Assembly: GCA_037013495.1 (NCBI GenBank)
Contig: JAZDXN010000026.1
Coordinates: 5,270,001 to 5,334,000, forward strand
Source of the DNA: Hippophae tibetana
Taxonomy: Eukaryota > Streptophyta > Magnoliopsida > Rosales > Elaeagnaceae
Direction: 5' to 3'
Length of the DNA stretch: 64,000 nt
Each line of letters starts with the position of its first letter. The first letter of the stretch is position 1. The position numbers were made by a program, and so were the translations under genes. The notes beneath the pieces are model-generated. The model was not told the origin of the DNA. It saw only the letters and a list, made by a program, of their open reading frames with translations, and searched no databases. This document shows positions 1-13,850 of the stretch, one piece after another.

Positions 1-3000
1 GAGCTATAGAAAAGATATTGGTTCCAACCTAGGGTTGTTTCTTTATATTTTCAATAAGTCTCTATTCTTCAAGAAAAGAAATAAGAAAAGAGAAAAAGAA
101 AGAGGATGTCGTTCACATTTTCAAAAACAACAAAACATTTGGTAAGTATGAGTTACAGCTTTCAACGGAGATAAGTTTTGACTCGGGTATCGAAACCACT
201 ATTAATATATATCAAATCGAAGATCGTATTAAATTACACAATATTTTTTGGTCTCGCCAAAGAAAATCGTTTTTGTACCCAAATTACATCGTTTACATCA
301 CTTAATAGGTGTTTAAAGTTTGTGACGCACCATTTTCATTTTTCTTATTTCTGGTTTAATTCAATAGAGCTATATAGGAGATATTGGTGCCAACCTAGGG
401 TTGTTTCTTTATATTTTCAATCAGTCTCTATTCTTCACAAAAAATAAGAGAAGAGAAAAAGAAAGAGTATGTCGTTCACATTTTCAAAAACAACAAAACA
501 TTTGGTAAATATTAGTTACAACTTTCAACAGAGATAACTATTGACTCGGGTATCGAAACCACTATTATAATATATCAAATCGAAGCTCGTATTAAATTAC
601 ATAATATTTTTTGGTCCTGCCAAAGAAAATCGTTTTTGTACCCAAATTTATTCGTTTACATCACTTAATGGGTGTTTAAAGTTTGTGACGCACCATTTTC
701 ATTTTTCTTACTTCTGGTTTAATTCAATAGAGCTATATAGGAGATATTGGTGCCGACCTAGGGTTGTTTCTTTATATTTTCAATCAGTCTCTATTCTTCA
801 CAAAAAATAAGAGAGGAGAAAAAGAAAGAGGATGTCGTTCACATTTTCAAAAACAACAAAACATTTGGTAAGTATGAGTTACAGCTTTCAACGGAGATAA
901 GTTTTGACTCGGGTATCGAAACCGCTATTATAATATATCAAGTCAGAGCTCGTGTCAAATTCCACAATATGTTTTAGTCCCACCAAGGAAAATCGTTTTT
1001 GTATCCAAATTAACACATTTACTTCACTTTCCGAGGGTTTAAAGTTTTTCACGCACCATTTTCATTTTACTTAGTGCTAGTTTAATTCAATAGAGCTATA
1101 GAGGAGATATTGGTTCCAACCTAGGGTTGTTTCTTTATATTTTCAATAAGTCTCTATCCTTCAAGAAAAAAATAAGAAAAGAGAAAAACAAAGTGGATGT
1201 CGTTCACATTTTCAAAAACAACAAAACATTTGGTAAGTATGAGTTACAGCTTTCAACGGAGATAAGTTTTGACTCGGGTATCGAAACCACTATTAATATA
1301 TATCAAATCGAAGATCGTATTAAATTACACAATATTTTTTGGTCTCGCCAAAGAAAATCGTTTTTGTACCCAAATTACATCGTTTACATCACTTAATCGG
1401 TGTTTAAAGTTTGTGACGCACCATTTTCATTTTTCTTATTTCTGGTTTAATTCAATAGAGCTATATAGGAGATATTGGTGCCAACCTAGGGTTGTTTCTT
1501 TATATTTTCAATCAGTCTCTATTCTTCACAAAAAATAAGAGAAGAGAAAAAGAAAGAGTATGTCGTTCACATTTTCAAAAAGAACAAAACATTTGGTAAT
1601 TATGAGTTACAACTTTCAACAGAGATAACTATTGACTCGGGTATCGAAACCACTATTATAATATATCAAATCGAAGCTCGTATTAAATTACATAATATGT
1701 TTTGGTCGCGCCAAAGAAAATCGTTTTTGTACCCAAATTTATTCGTTTACATCACTTAATGGGTGTTTAAAGTTTGTGACGCACCGTTTTCATTTTTCTT
1801 ACTTCTGGTTTAATTCAATAGAGCTATATAGGAGATATTGGTGCCAACCTAGGGTTGTTTCTTTATATTTTCAATCAGTCTCTATTCTTCACAAAAAATA
1901 AGAGAAGGGAAAAAAGAAAGAGGATGTCGTTCGCATTTTCAAAGACAACAAAACATTTTGTCAATATGAGTTACAACTTTCAACGGAGATAAATTTTGAC
2001 TCGGGTATCGAAACCGCTATTATAATATATCAAGTCAGAGCTCGTGTCAAATTACACAATATGTTTTAGTCCCACCAAGGAAAATCGTTTTTCTATCCAA
2101 ATTAACACATTTACTTCACTTTCCGAGGGTTTAAAGTTTTTCACGCACCATTTTCATTTTACTTAGTGCTAGTTTAGTTCAATAGAGCTATAGAGGAGAT
2201 ATTGGTACCAATCTAGGGTTGTTTCTTTATATTTTCAATAAGTCTCTATTCTTCAAGAAAACAATAAGAGAAGAGAAAAAGAAAGAGGAAGTCGTTCACA
2301 TTTTCAAAAACAACAAAACATTTGGTATGTATGAGTTACAGCTTTAAACGGAGATAAGTTTTGACTCGGGTATCGAAACCACTATTAATATATATCAAAT
2401 CAAAGCACGTATAAAATTACACAATATGTTTTGGTCCCGCCAAAGAAAATCGTTTTTGTACCCAAATTACTTCGTTTACATCACTTAATAGGTGTTTAAA
2501 GTTTGTGACGCACCATTTTTATTTTTTCTTACTTCTGGTTTAATTCAATACAGCTATATAGGAGATATTGGTGCCGACCTAGGGTTGTTTCTTTATATTT
2601 TTAATCAGTGTCTATTCTTCACTAAAAATAAGAGAGGAGAAAAAGAAAGAGGATGTCGTTCACGTTTTAAAAAACAACAAAACATTTTGTCAATATGAGT
2701 TACAACTTTCAACGGAGATAACTTTTGACTCGGGTATCGAAACCGCTATTATAATAAATCAAGTCAGAGCTCGTGTCAAATTCCACAATATGTTTTAGTC
2801 CCACCAAGGAAAATCGTTTTTGTATCCAAATTAACACATTTACTTCACTTTCCGAGGGTTTAAAGTTTTTCACGCACCATTTTCATTTTACTTAGTGCTA
2901 GTTTAATTCAATAGAGCTATAGAGGAGATATTGGTTCCAACCTAGGGTTGTTTCTTTATATTTTCAATAAGTCTCTATTCTTCAAGAAAAGAAATAAGAA

Positions 3001-4197
3001 AAGAGAAAAAGAAAGAGGATGTCGTTCACATTTTCAAAAACAACAAAACATTTGGTAAGTATGAGTTACAGCTTTCAACGGAGATAAGTTTTGACTCGGG
3101 CATCGAAACCACTATTAATATATATCAAATCGAAGATCGTATTAAATTACACAATATTTTTTGGTCTCGCCAAAGAAAATCGTTTTTGTACCCAAATTAC
3201 ATCGTTTACATCACTTAATAGGTGTTTAAAGTTTGTGACGCACCATTTTCATTTTTCTAATTTCTGGTTTAATTCAATAGAGCTATATAGGAGATATTGG
3301 TGCCAACCTAGGGTTGTTTCTTTATATTTTCAATCAGTCTCTATTCTTCACAAAAAATAAGAGAAGAGAAAAAGAAAGAGTATGTCGTTCACATTTTCAA
3401 AAAGAACAAAACATTTGGTAATTATGAGTTACAACTTTCAACAGAGATAACTATTGACTCGGGTATCGAAACCACTATTATAATATATCAAATCGAAGCT
3501 CGTATTAAATTACATAATATGTTTTGGTCGCGCCAAAGAAAATCGTTTTTGTACCCAAATTTATTCGTTTACATCACTTAATGGGTGTTTAAAGTTTGTG
3601 ACGCACCGTTTTCATTTTTCTTACTTCTGGTTTAATTCAATAGAGCTATATAGGAGATATTGGTGCCAACCTAGGGTTGTTTCTTTATATTTTCAATCAG
3701 TCTCTATTCTTCACAAAAAATAAGAGAAGGGAAAAAAGAAAGAGGATGTCGTTCGCATTTTCAAAGACAACAAAACATTTTGTCAATATGAGTTACAACT
3801 TTCAACGGAGATAAATTTTGACTCGGGTATCGAAACCGCTATTATATTATATCAAGTCAGAGCTCGTGTCAAATTACACAATATGTTTTAGTCCCACCAA
3901 GGAAAATCGTTTTTGTACCCAAATTTACACATTTACTTCACTTTCCGAGGGTTTAAAGTTTTTCACGCACCATTTTCATTTTACTTATTGCTAGTTTAAT
4001 TCAATAGAGCTATAGAGGAGATATTGGTGCCAACCTAGGGTTGTTTCTTTATATTTTAAATAAGTCTCTATTCTTCAAAAAAAAAGTAAGAAAAGAGAAA
4101 AAGAAATAGGATGTCGTTCACATTTTCAAAAACAACAAAACATTTGGTAAGTATGAGTTACAGCTTTCAACGGAGATAAGTTTTGACTCGGGTATCG
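1..4197 (+). repeat. Satellite segmental duplication, copy 1 (offset 6557 bp)
   Basis: Position 1 corresponds to 6558, and the correspondence holds without a length change to 4197/10754. After that the copies part, with GAGACCACTATTAA here against GAAACCGCTATTATAA there. Private variants are shared, such as GGTCCTGCC (about 630 and 7187), GGTACCAATCTAGGG (about 2202 and 8759) and TTCTAATTTCTGG (about 3256 and 9813). I saw no mismatch in the lines I compared, but I did not align every base. The left limit is outside the window. It covers about 11.5 monomers. Confidence 0.9.
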
Positions 4198-5354
4198 AGA
4201 CCACTATTAATATATATCAAATCGAAGATCGTATTAAATTACACAATATTTTTTGGTCCCGCCAAAGAAAATCGTTTTTGTACCCAAATTACATCGTTTA
4301 CATCACTTAATAGGTGTTTAAAGTTTGTGACGCACCATTTTCATTTTTCTTATTTCTGGTTTAATTCAATAGAGCTATATAGGCGATATTGGTGCCAACC
4401 TAGGGTTGTTTCTTTATATTTTCAATCAGTCTCTATTCTTCACAAAAAATAAGAGAAGAGAAAAAGAAAGAGTATGTCGTTCACATTTTCAAAAACAACA
4501 AACCATTTGGTAAATATGAGTTACAACTTTCAACAGAGATAACTATTGACTCGGGTATCGAAACCACTATTATAATATATCAAATCGAAGCTCGTATTAA
4601 ATTACATAATATTTTTTGGTCCCGCCAAAGAAAATCGTTTTTGTATCCAAATTTATTCGTTTACATCACTTAATGGGTGTTTAAAGTTTGTGACGCACCA
4701 TTTTCAATTTTCTTACTTCTGGTTTAATTCAATAGAGCTTTATAGGAGATATTGGTGCCAACCTAGGGTTGTTTCTTTATATTTTCAATCAGTCTCTATT
4801 CTTCACAAAAAATAAGAGAAGGGAAAAAAGAAAGAGGATGTCGTTCGCATTTTCAAAGACAACAAAACATTTTGTCAATATGAGTTACAACTTTCAACGG
4901 AGATAAATTTTGACTCGGGTATCGAAACCGCTATTATAATATATCAAGTCAGAGCTCGTGTCAAATTACACAATATGTTTTAGTCCCACCAAGGAAAATC
5001 GTTTTTGTATCCAAATTAACACATTTACTTCACTTTCCGAGGGTTTAAAGTTTTTCACGCACCATTTTCATTTTACTTAGTGCTAGTTTAGTTCAATAGA
5101 GCTATAGAGAAGATATTGGTTCCAACCTAGGGTTTTTTCTTTATATTTTCAATACGTCTCTATTCTTCAAGAAAAAAATAAGAAAAGAGAAAAAGAAAGA
5201 GGATGTCGTTCACATTTTCAAAAACAACAAAACATTTGGTAAGTATGAGTTACAGCTTTAAACGGAGATAAGTTTTGACTCGGGTATCGAGACCACTATT
5301 AATATATATCAAATCGAAGATCGTATTAAATTACACAATATTTTTTGGTCCCGC

Positions 5355-6850
5355 CAAAGAAAATCGTTTTTGTACCCAAATTACTTCGTTTACATCACTT
5401 AATAGGTGTTTAAAGTTTGTGACGCACCATTTTTATTTTTTCTTACTTCTGGTTTAATTCAATAGAGCTATATAGGAGATATTGGTGCCGACCTAGGGTT
5501 GTTTCTTTATATTTTTAATCAGTGTCTATTCTTCACTAAAAATAAGAGAGGAGAAAAAGAAAGAGGATGTCGTTCACGTTTTAAAAAACAACAAAACATT
5601 TTGTCAATATGAGTTACAACTTTCAACGGAGATAACTTTTGACTCGGGTATCGAAACCGCTATTATAATATATCAAATCGGAGCTCGTTTCAAATTACAC
5701 AATATGTTTTGGTCCCACCAAGGAAAATCGTTTTTGTACCCGAATTAACACATTTACTTCACTTTCCGGGGGTTTAAAGTTTTTCACGCACCATTTTCAT
5801 TTTACTTAGTGCTAGTTTAGTTCAATAGAGCTATAGAAAAGATATTGGTTCCAACCTAGGGTTGTTTCTTTATATTTTCAATAAGTCTCTATTCTTCAAG
5901 AAAAGAAATAAGAAAAGAGAAAAAGAAAGAGGATGTCGTTCACATTTTCAAAAACAACAAAACATTTGGTAAGTATGAGTTACAGCTTTCAACGGAGATA
6001 AGTTTTGACTCGGGTATCGAAACCACTATTAATATATATCAAATCGAAGATCGTATTAAATTACACAATATTTTTTGGTCTCGCCAAAGAAAATCGTTTT
6101 TGTACCCAAATTACTTCGTTTACATCACTTAATAGGTGTTTAAAGTTTGTGACGCACCATTTTTATTTTTTCTTACTTCTGGTTTAATTCAATAGAGCTA
6201 TATAGGAGATATTGGTGCCGACCTAGGGTTGTTTCTTTATATTTTTAATCAGTGTCTATTCTTCACTAAAAATAAGAGAGGAGAAAAAGAAAGAGGATGT
6301 CGTTCACGTTTTAAAAAACAACAAAACATTTTGTCAATATGAGTTACAACTTTCAACGGAGATAACTTTTGACTCGGGTATCGAAACCGCTATTATAATA
6401 TATCAAATCGGAGCTCGTTTCAAATTACACAATATGTTTTGGTCCCACCAAGGAAAATCGTTTTTGTACCCGAATTAACACATTTACTTCACTTTCCGGG
6501 GGTTTAAAGTTTTTCACGCACCATTTTCATTTTACTTAGTGCTAGTTTAGTTCAATAGAGCTATAGAAAAGATATTGGTTCCAACCTAGGGTTGTTTCTT
6601 TATATTTTCAATAAGTCTCTATTCTTCAAGAAAAGAAATAAGAAAAGAGAAAAAGAAAGAGGATGTCGTTCACATTTTCAAAAACAACAAAACATTTGGT
6701 AAGTATGAGTTACAGCTTTCAACGGAGATAAGTTTTGACTCGGGTATCGAAACCACTATTAATATATATCAAATCGAAGATCGTATTAAATTACACAATA
6801 TTTTTTGGTCTCGCCAAAGAAAATCGTTTTTGTACCCAAATTACATCGTT
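5355..6850 (+). repeat. Tandem two-monomer (730 bp) satellite duplication
   Basis: A dimer is repeated at an offset of 730 bp. The rare start GAGCTATAGAAAAG occurs at 5828 and 6558 (and at position 1). TTTTTATTTTTTCTTACTTC, CACGTTTTAAAAAACAAC and CTTTCCGGGGGTTT occur in both copies. Limits are approximate. The dimer sits immediately left of the second copy of the 6557-bp duplication and shares its starting variant, so the two events are probably linked. Confidence 0.85.
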
Positions 6851-9800
6851 TACATCACTTAATAGGTGTTTAAAGTTTGTGACGCACCATTTTCATTTTT
6901 CTTATTTCTGGTTTAATTCAATAGAGCTATATAGGAGATATTGGTGCCAACCTAGGGTTGTTTCTTTATATTTTCAATCAGTCTCTATTCTTCACAAAAA
7001 ATAAGAGAAGAGAAAAAGAAAGAGTATGTCGTTCACATTTTCAAAAACAACAAAACATTTGGTAAATATTAGTTACAACTTTCAACAGAGATAACTATTG
7101 ACTCGGGTATCGAAACCACTATTATAATATATCAAATCGAAGCTCGTATTAAATTACATAATATTTTTTGGTCCTGCCAAAGAAAATCGTTTTTGTACCC
7201 AAATTTATTCGTTTACATCACTTAATGGGTGTTTAAAGTTTGTGACGCACCATTTTCATTTTTCTTACTTCTGGTTTAATTCAATAGAGCTATATAGGAG
7301 ATATTGGTGCCGACCTAGGGTTGTTTCTTTATATTTTCAATCAGTCTCTATTCTTCACAAAAAATAAGAGAGGAGAAAAAGAAAGAGGATGTCGTTCACA
7401 TTTTCAAAAACAACAAAACATTTGGTAAGTATGAGTTACAGCTTTCAACGGAGATAAGTTTTGACTCGGGTATCGAAACCGCTATTATAATATATCAAGT
7501 CAGAGCTCGTGTCAAATTCCACAATATGTTTTAGTCCCACCAAGGAAAATCGTTTTTGTATCCAAATTAACACATTTACTTCACTTTCCGAGGGTTTAAA
7601 GTTTTTCACGCACCATTTTCATTTTACTTAGTGCTAGTTTAATTCAATAGAGCTATAGAGGAGATATTGGTTCCAACCTAGGGTTGTTTCTTTATATTTT
7701 CAATAAGTCTCTATCCTTCAAGAAAAAAATAAGAAAAGAGAAAAACAAAGTGGATGTCGTTCACATTTTCAAAAACAACAAAACATTTGGTAAGTATGAG
7801 TTACAGCTTTCAACGGAGATAAGTTTTGACTCGGGTATCGAAACCACTATTAATATATATCAAATCGAAGATCGTATTAAATTACACAATATTTTTTGGT
7901 CTCGCCAAAGAAAATCGTTTTTGTACCCAAATTACATCGTTTACATCACTTAATCGGTGTTTAAAGTTTGTGACGCACCATTTTCATTTTTCTTATTTCT
8001 GGTTTAATTCAATAGAGCTATATAGGAGATATTGGTGCCAACCTAGGGTTGTTTCTTTATATTTTCAATCAGTCTCTATTCTTCACAAAAAATAAGAGAA
8101 GAGAAAAAGAAAGAGTATGTCGTTCACATTTTCAAAAAGAACAAAACATTTGGTAATTATGAGTTACAACTTTCAACAGAGATAACTATTGACTCGGGTA
8201 TCGAAACCACTATTATAATATATCAAATCGAAGCTCGTATTAAATTACATAATATGTTTTGGTCGCGCCAAAGAAAATCGTTTTTGTACCCAAATTTATT
8301 CGTTTACATCACTTAATGGGTGTTTAAAGTTTGTGACGCACCGTTTTCATTTTTCTTACTTCTGGTTTAATTCAATAGAGCTATATAGGAGATATTGGTG
8401 CCAACCTAGGGTTGTTTCTTTATATTTTCAATCAGTCTCTATTCTTCACAAAAAATAAGAGAAGGGAAAAAAGAAAGAGGATGTCGTTCGCATTTTCAAA
8501 GACAACAAAACATTTTGTCAATATGAGTTACAACTTTCAACGGAGATAAATTTTGACTCGGGTATCGAAACCGCTATTATAATATATCAAGTCAGAGCTC
8601 GTGTCAAATTACACAATATGTTTTAGTCCCACCAAGGAAAATCGTTTTTCTATCCAAATTAACACATTTACTTCACTTTCCGAGGGTTTAAAGTTTTTCA
8701 CGCACCATTTTCATTTTACTTAGTGCTAGTTTAGTTCAATAGAGCTATAGAGGAGATATTGGTACCAATCTAGGGTTGTTTCTTTATATTTTCAATAAGT
8801 CTCTATTCTTCAAGAAAACAATAAGAGAAGAGAAAAAGAAAGAGGAAGTCGTTCACATTTTCAAAAACAACAAAACATTTGGTATGTATGAGTTACAGCT
8901 TTAAACGGAGATAAGTTTTGACTCGGGTATCGAAACCACTATTAATATATATCAAATCAAAGCACGTATAAAATTACACAATATGTTTTGGTCCCGCCAA
9001 AGAAAATCGTTTTTGTACCCAAATTACTTCGTTTACATCACTTAATAGGTGTTTAAAGTTTGTGACGCACCATTTTTATTTTTTCTTACTTCTGGTTTAA
9101 TTCAATACAGCTATATAGGAGATATTGGTGCCGACCTAGGGTTGTTTCTTTATATTTTTAATCAGTGTCTATTCTTCACTAAAAATAAGAGAGGAGAAAA
9201 AGAAAGAGGATGTCGTTCACGTTTTAAAAAACAACAAAACATTTTGTCAATATGAGTTACAACTTTCAACGGAGATAACTTTTGACTCGGGTATCGAAAC
9301 CGCTATTATAATAAATCAAGTCAGAGCTCGTGTCAAATTCCACAATATGTTTTAGTCCCACCAAGGAAAATCGTTTTTGTATCCAAATTAACACATTTAC
9401 TTCACTTTCCGAGGGTTTAAAGTTTTTCACGCACCATTTTCATTTTACTTAGTGCTAGTTTAATTCAATAGAGCTATAGAGGAGATATTGGTTCCAACCT
9501 AGGGTTGTTTCTTTATATTTTCAATAAGTCTCTATTCTTCAAGAAAAGAAATAAGAAAAGAGAAAAAGAAAGAGGATGTCGTTCACATTTTCAAAAACAA
9601 CAAAACATTTGGTAAGTATGAGTTACAGCTTTCAACGGAGATAAGTTTTGACTCGGGCATCGAAACCACTATTAATATATATCAAATCGAAGATCGTATT
9701 AAATTACACAATATTTTTTGGTCTCGCCAAAGAAAATCGTTTTTGTACCCAAATTACATCGTTTACATCACTTAATAGGTGTTTAAAGTTTGTGACGCAC

Positions 9801-10754
9801 CATTTTCATTTTTCTAATTTCTGGTTTAATTCAATAGAGCTATATAGGAGATATTGGTGCCAACCTAGGGTTGTTTCTTTATATTTTCAATCAGTCTCTA
9901 TTCTTCACAAAAAATAAGAGAAGAGAAAAAGAAAGAGTATGTCGTTCACATTTTCAAAAAGAACAAAACATTTGGTAATTATGAGTTACAACTTTCAACA
10001 GAGATAACTATTGACTCGGGTATCGAAACCACTATTATAATATATCAAATCGAAGCTCGTATTAAATTACATAATATGTTTTGGTCGCGCCAAAGAAAAT
10101 CGTTTTTGTACCCAAATTTATTCGTTTACATCACTTAATGGGTGTTTAAAGTTTGTGACGCACCGTTTTCATTTTTCTTACTTCTGGTTTAATTCAATAG
10201 AGCTATATAGGAGATATTGGTGCCAACCTAGGGTTGTTTCTTTATATTTTCAATCAGTCTCTATTCTTCACAAAAAATAAGAGAAGGGAAAAAAGAAAGA
10301 GGATGTCGTTCGCATTTTCAAAGACAACAAAACATTTTGTCAATATGAGTTACAACTTTCAACGGAGATAAATTTTGACTCGGGTATCGAAACCGCTATT
10401 ATATTATATCAAGTCAGAGCTCGTGTCAAATTACACAATATGTTTTAGTCCCACCAAGGAAAATCGTTTTTGTACCCAAATTTACACATTTACTTCACTT
10501 TCCGAGGGTTTAAAGTTTTTCACGCACCATTTTCATTTTACTTATTGCTAGTTTAATTCAATAGAGCTATAGAGGAGATATTGGTGCCAACCTAGGGTTG
10601 TTTCTTTATATTTTAAATAAGTCTCTATTCTTCAAAAAAAAAGTAAGAAAAGAGAAAAAGAAATAGGATGTCGTTCACATTTTCAAAAACAACAAAACAT
10701 TTGGTAAGTATGAGTTACAGCTTTCAACGGAGATAAGTTTTGACTCGGGTATCG
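6558..10754 (+). repeat. Satellite segmental duplication, copy 2 (offset 6557 bp)
   Basis: This is the second copy of the block starting at 1. It ends where the monomer switches, inside GACTCGGGTATCGAAACC, from A-like sequence to C-like sequence (CCGCTATTATAATATATC, AAGTCAGAGCTC). The near identity over 4.2 kb, compared with the larger differences between neighbouring A, B and C monomers, marks it as a recent unequal exchange or segmental amplification within the array. Confidence 0.9.
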
Positions 10755-10939
10755 AAACCGCTATTATAATATATCAAGTCAGAGCTCGTGTCAAATTCCA
10801 CAATATGTTTTAGTCCCACCAAGGAAAATCGTTTTTGTATCCAAATTAACACATTTACTTCACTTTCCGAGGGTTTAAAGTTTTTCACGCACCATTTTCA
10901 TTTTACTTAGTGCTAGTTTAATTCAATAGAGCTATAGAG

Positions 10940-13850
10940 GAGATATTGGTTCCAACCTAGGGTTGTTTCTTTATATTTTCAATAAGTCTCTATTCTTCAA
11001 GAAAAGAGAAAAAGAAAGAGGATGTCGTTCACATTTTCAAAAACAACAAAACATTTGGTAAGTATGAGTTACAGCTTTCAACGGAGATAAGTTTTGACTC
11101 GGGTATCGAAACCACTATTAATATATATCAAATCGAAGATCGTATTAAATTACACAATATTTTTTGGTCTCGCCAAAGAAAATCGTTTTTGTACCCAAAT
11201 TACATCGTTTACATCACTTAATAGGTGTTTAAAGTTTGTGACGCACCATTTTCATTTTTCTTATTTCTGGTTTAATTCAATAGAGCTATATAGGAGATAT
11301 TGGTGCCAACCTAGGGTTGTTTCTTTATATTTTCAATCAGTCTCTATTCTTCACAAAAAATAAGAGAAGAGAAAAAGAAAGAGTATGTCGTTCACATTTT
11401 CAAAAACAACAAAACATTTGGTAAATATGAGTTACAACTTTCAACAGAGATAACTATTGACTCGGGTATCGAAACCACTATTATAATATATCAAATCGAA
11501 GCTCGTATTAAATTACATAATATTTTTTGGTCCCGCCAAAGAAAATCGTTTTTGTACCCAAATTTATTCGTTTACATCACTTAATGGGTGTTTAAAGTTT
11601 GTGACGCACCATTTTCATTTTTCTTACTTCTGGTTTAATTCAATAGAGCTATATAGGAGATATTGGTGCCGACCTAGGGTTGTTTCTTTATATTTTCAAT
11701 CAGTCTCTATTCTTCACAAAAAATAAGAGAGGAGAAAAAGAAAGAGGATGTCGTTCACATTTTCAAAAACAACAAAACATTTGGTAAGTATGAGTTACAG
11801 CTTTCAACGGAGATAAGTTTTGACTCGGGTATCGAAACCGCTATTATAATATATCAAGTCAGAGCTCGTGTCAAATTCCACAATATGTTTTAGTCCCACC
11901 AAGGAAAATCGTTTTTGTATCCAAATTAACACATTTACTTCACTTTCCGAGGGTTTAAAGTTTTTCACGCACCATTTTCATTTTACTTAGTGCTAGTTTA
12001 ATTCAATAGAGCTATAGAGGAGATATTGGTTCCAACCTAGGGTTGTTTCTTTATATTTTCAATAAGTCTCTATCCTTCAAGAAAAAAATAAGAAAAGAGA
12101 AAAACAAAGTGGATGTCGTTCACATTTTCAAAAACAACAAAACATTTGGTAAGTATGAGTTACAGCTTTCAACGGAGATAAGTTTTGACTCGGGTATCGA
12201 AACCACTATTAATATATATCAAATCGAAGATCGTATTAAATTACACAATATTTTTTGGTCTCGCCAAAGAAAATCGTTTTTGTACCCAAATTACATCGTT
12301 TACATCACTTAATAGGTGTTTAAAGTTTGTGACGCACCATTTTCATTTTTCTTATTTCTGGTTTAATTCAATAGAGCTATATAGGAGATATTGGTGCCAA
12401 CCTAGGGTTGTTTCTTTATATTTTCAATCAGTCTCTATTCTTCACAAAAAATAAGAGAAGAGAAAAAGAAAGAGTATGTCGTTCACATTTTCAAAAAGAA
12501 CAAAACATTTGGTAATTATGAGTTACAACTTTCAATAGAGATAACTATTGACTCGGGTATCGAAACCACTATTATAATATATCAAATCGAAGCTCGTATT
12601 AAATTACATAATATGTTTTGGTCCCGCCAAAGAAAATCGTTTTTGTACCCAAATTTATTCGTTTACATCACTTAATGGGTGTTTAAAGTTTGTGACGCAC
12701 CATTTTCATTTTTCTTACTTCTGGTTTAATTCAATAGAGCTATATAGGAGATATTGGTGCCAACCTAGGGTTGTTTCTTTATATTTTCAATCAGTCTCTA
12801 TTCTTCACAAAAAATAAGAGAAGGGAAAAAAGAAAGAGGATGTCGTTCGCATTTTCAAAGACAACAAAACATTTTGTCAATATGAGTTACAACTTTCAAC
12901 GGAGATAAATTTTGACTCGGGTATCGAAACCGCTATTATAATATATCAAGTCAGAGCTCGTGTCAAATTACACAATATGTTTTAGTCCCACCAAGGAAAA
13001 TCGTTTTTCTATCCAAATTAACACATTTACTTCACTTTCCGAGGGTTTAAAGTTTTTCACGCACCATTTTCATTTTACTTAGTGCTAGTTTAGTTCAATA
13101 GAGCTATAGAGGAGATATTGGTACCAATCTAGGGTTGTTTCTTTATATTTTCAATAAGTCTCTATTCTTCAAGAAAACAATAAGAGAAGAGAAAAAGAAA
13201 GAGGAAGTCGTTCACATTTTCAAAAACAACAAAACATTTGGTAAGTATGAGTTACAGCTTTAAACGGAGATAAGTTTTGACTCGGGTATCGAAACCACTA
13301 TTAATATATATCAAATCAAAGCACGTATAAAATTACACAATATGTTTTGGTCCCGCCAAAGAAAATCGTTTTTGTACCCAAATTACTTCGTTTACATCAC
13401 TTAATAGGTGTTTAAAGTTTGTGACGCACCATTTTTATTTTTTCTTACTTCTGGTTTAATTCAATAGAGCTATATAGAAGATATTGGTGCCGACCTAGGG
13501 TTGTTTCTTTATATTTTTAATCAGTGTCTATTCTTCACTAAAAATAAGAGAGGAGAAAAAGAAAGAGGATGTCGTTCACGTTTTAAAAAACAACAAAACA
13601 TTTTGTCAATATGAGTTACAACTTTCAACGGAGATAACTTTTGACTCGGGTATCGAAACCGCTATTATAATAAATCAAGTCAGAGCTCGTGTCAAATTCC
13701 ACAATATGTTTTAGTCCCACCAAGGAAAATCGTTTTTGTATCCAAATTAACACATTTACTTCACTTTCCGAGGGTTTAAAGTTTTTCACGCACCATTTTC
13801 ATTTTACTTAGTGCTAGTTTAATTCAATAGAGCTATAGAGGAGATATTGG
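10940..13850 (+). repeat. Satellite block resembling 6.57-9.49 kb (offset 4359 bp)
   Basis: From about 11.01 kb onward this block follows 6.65-9.49 kb at a constant offset of 4359 bp (12 monomers). It has scattered point differences, for example TTAATAGGTG at 12310 against TTAATCGGTG at 7951, and TTTCAATAGAG at 12531 against TTTCAACAGAG. A 12-bp deletion in the purine-rich tract near 11003 (AAGAAAAGAGAAAAAG) shortens one monomer. This copy is older than the 6557-bp duplication, or has diverged faster. Limits are approximate. Confidence 0.75.
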
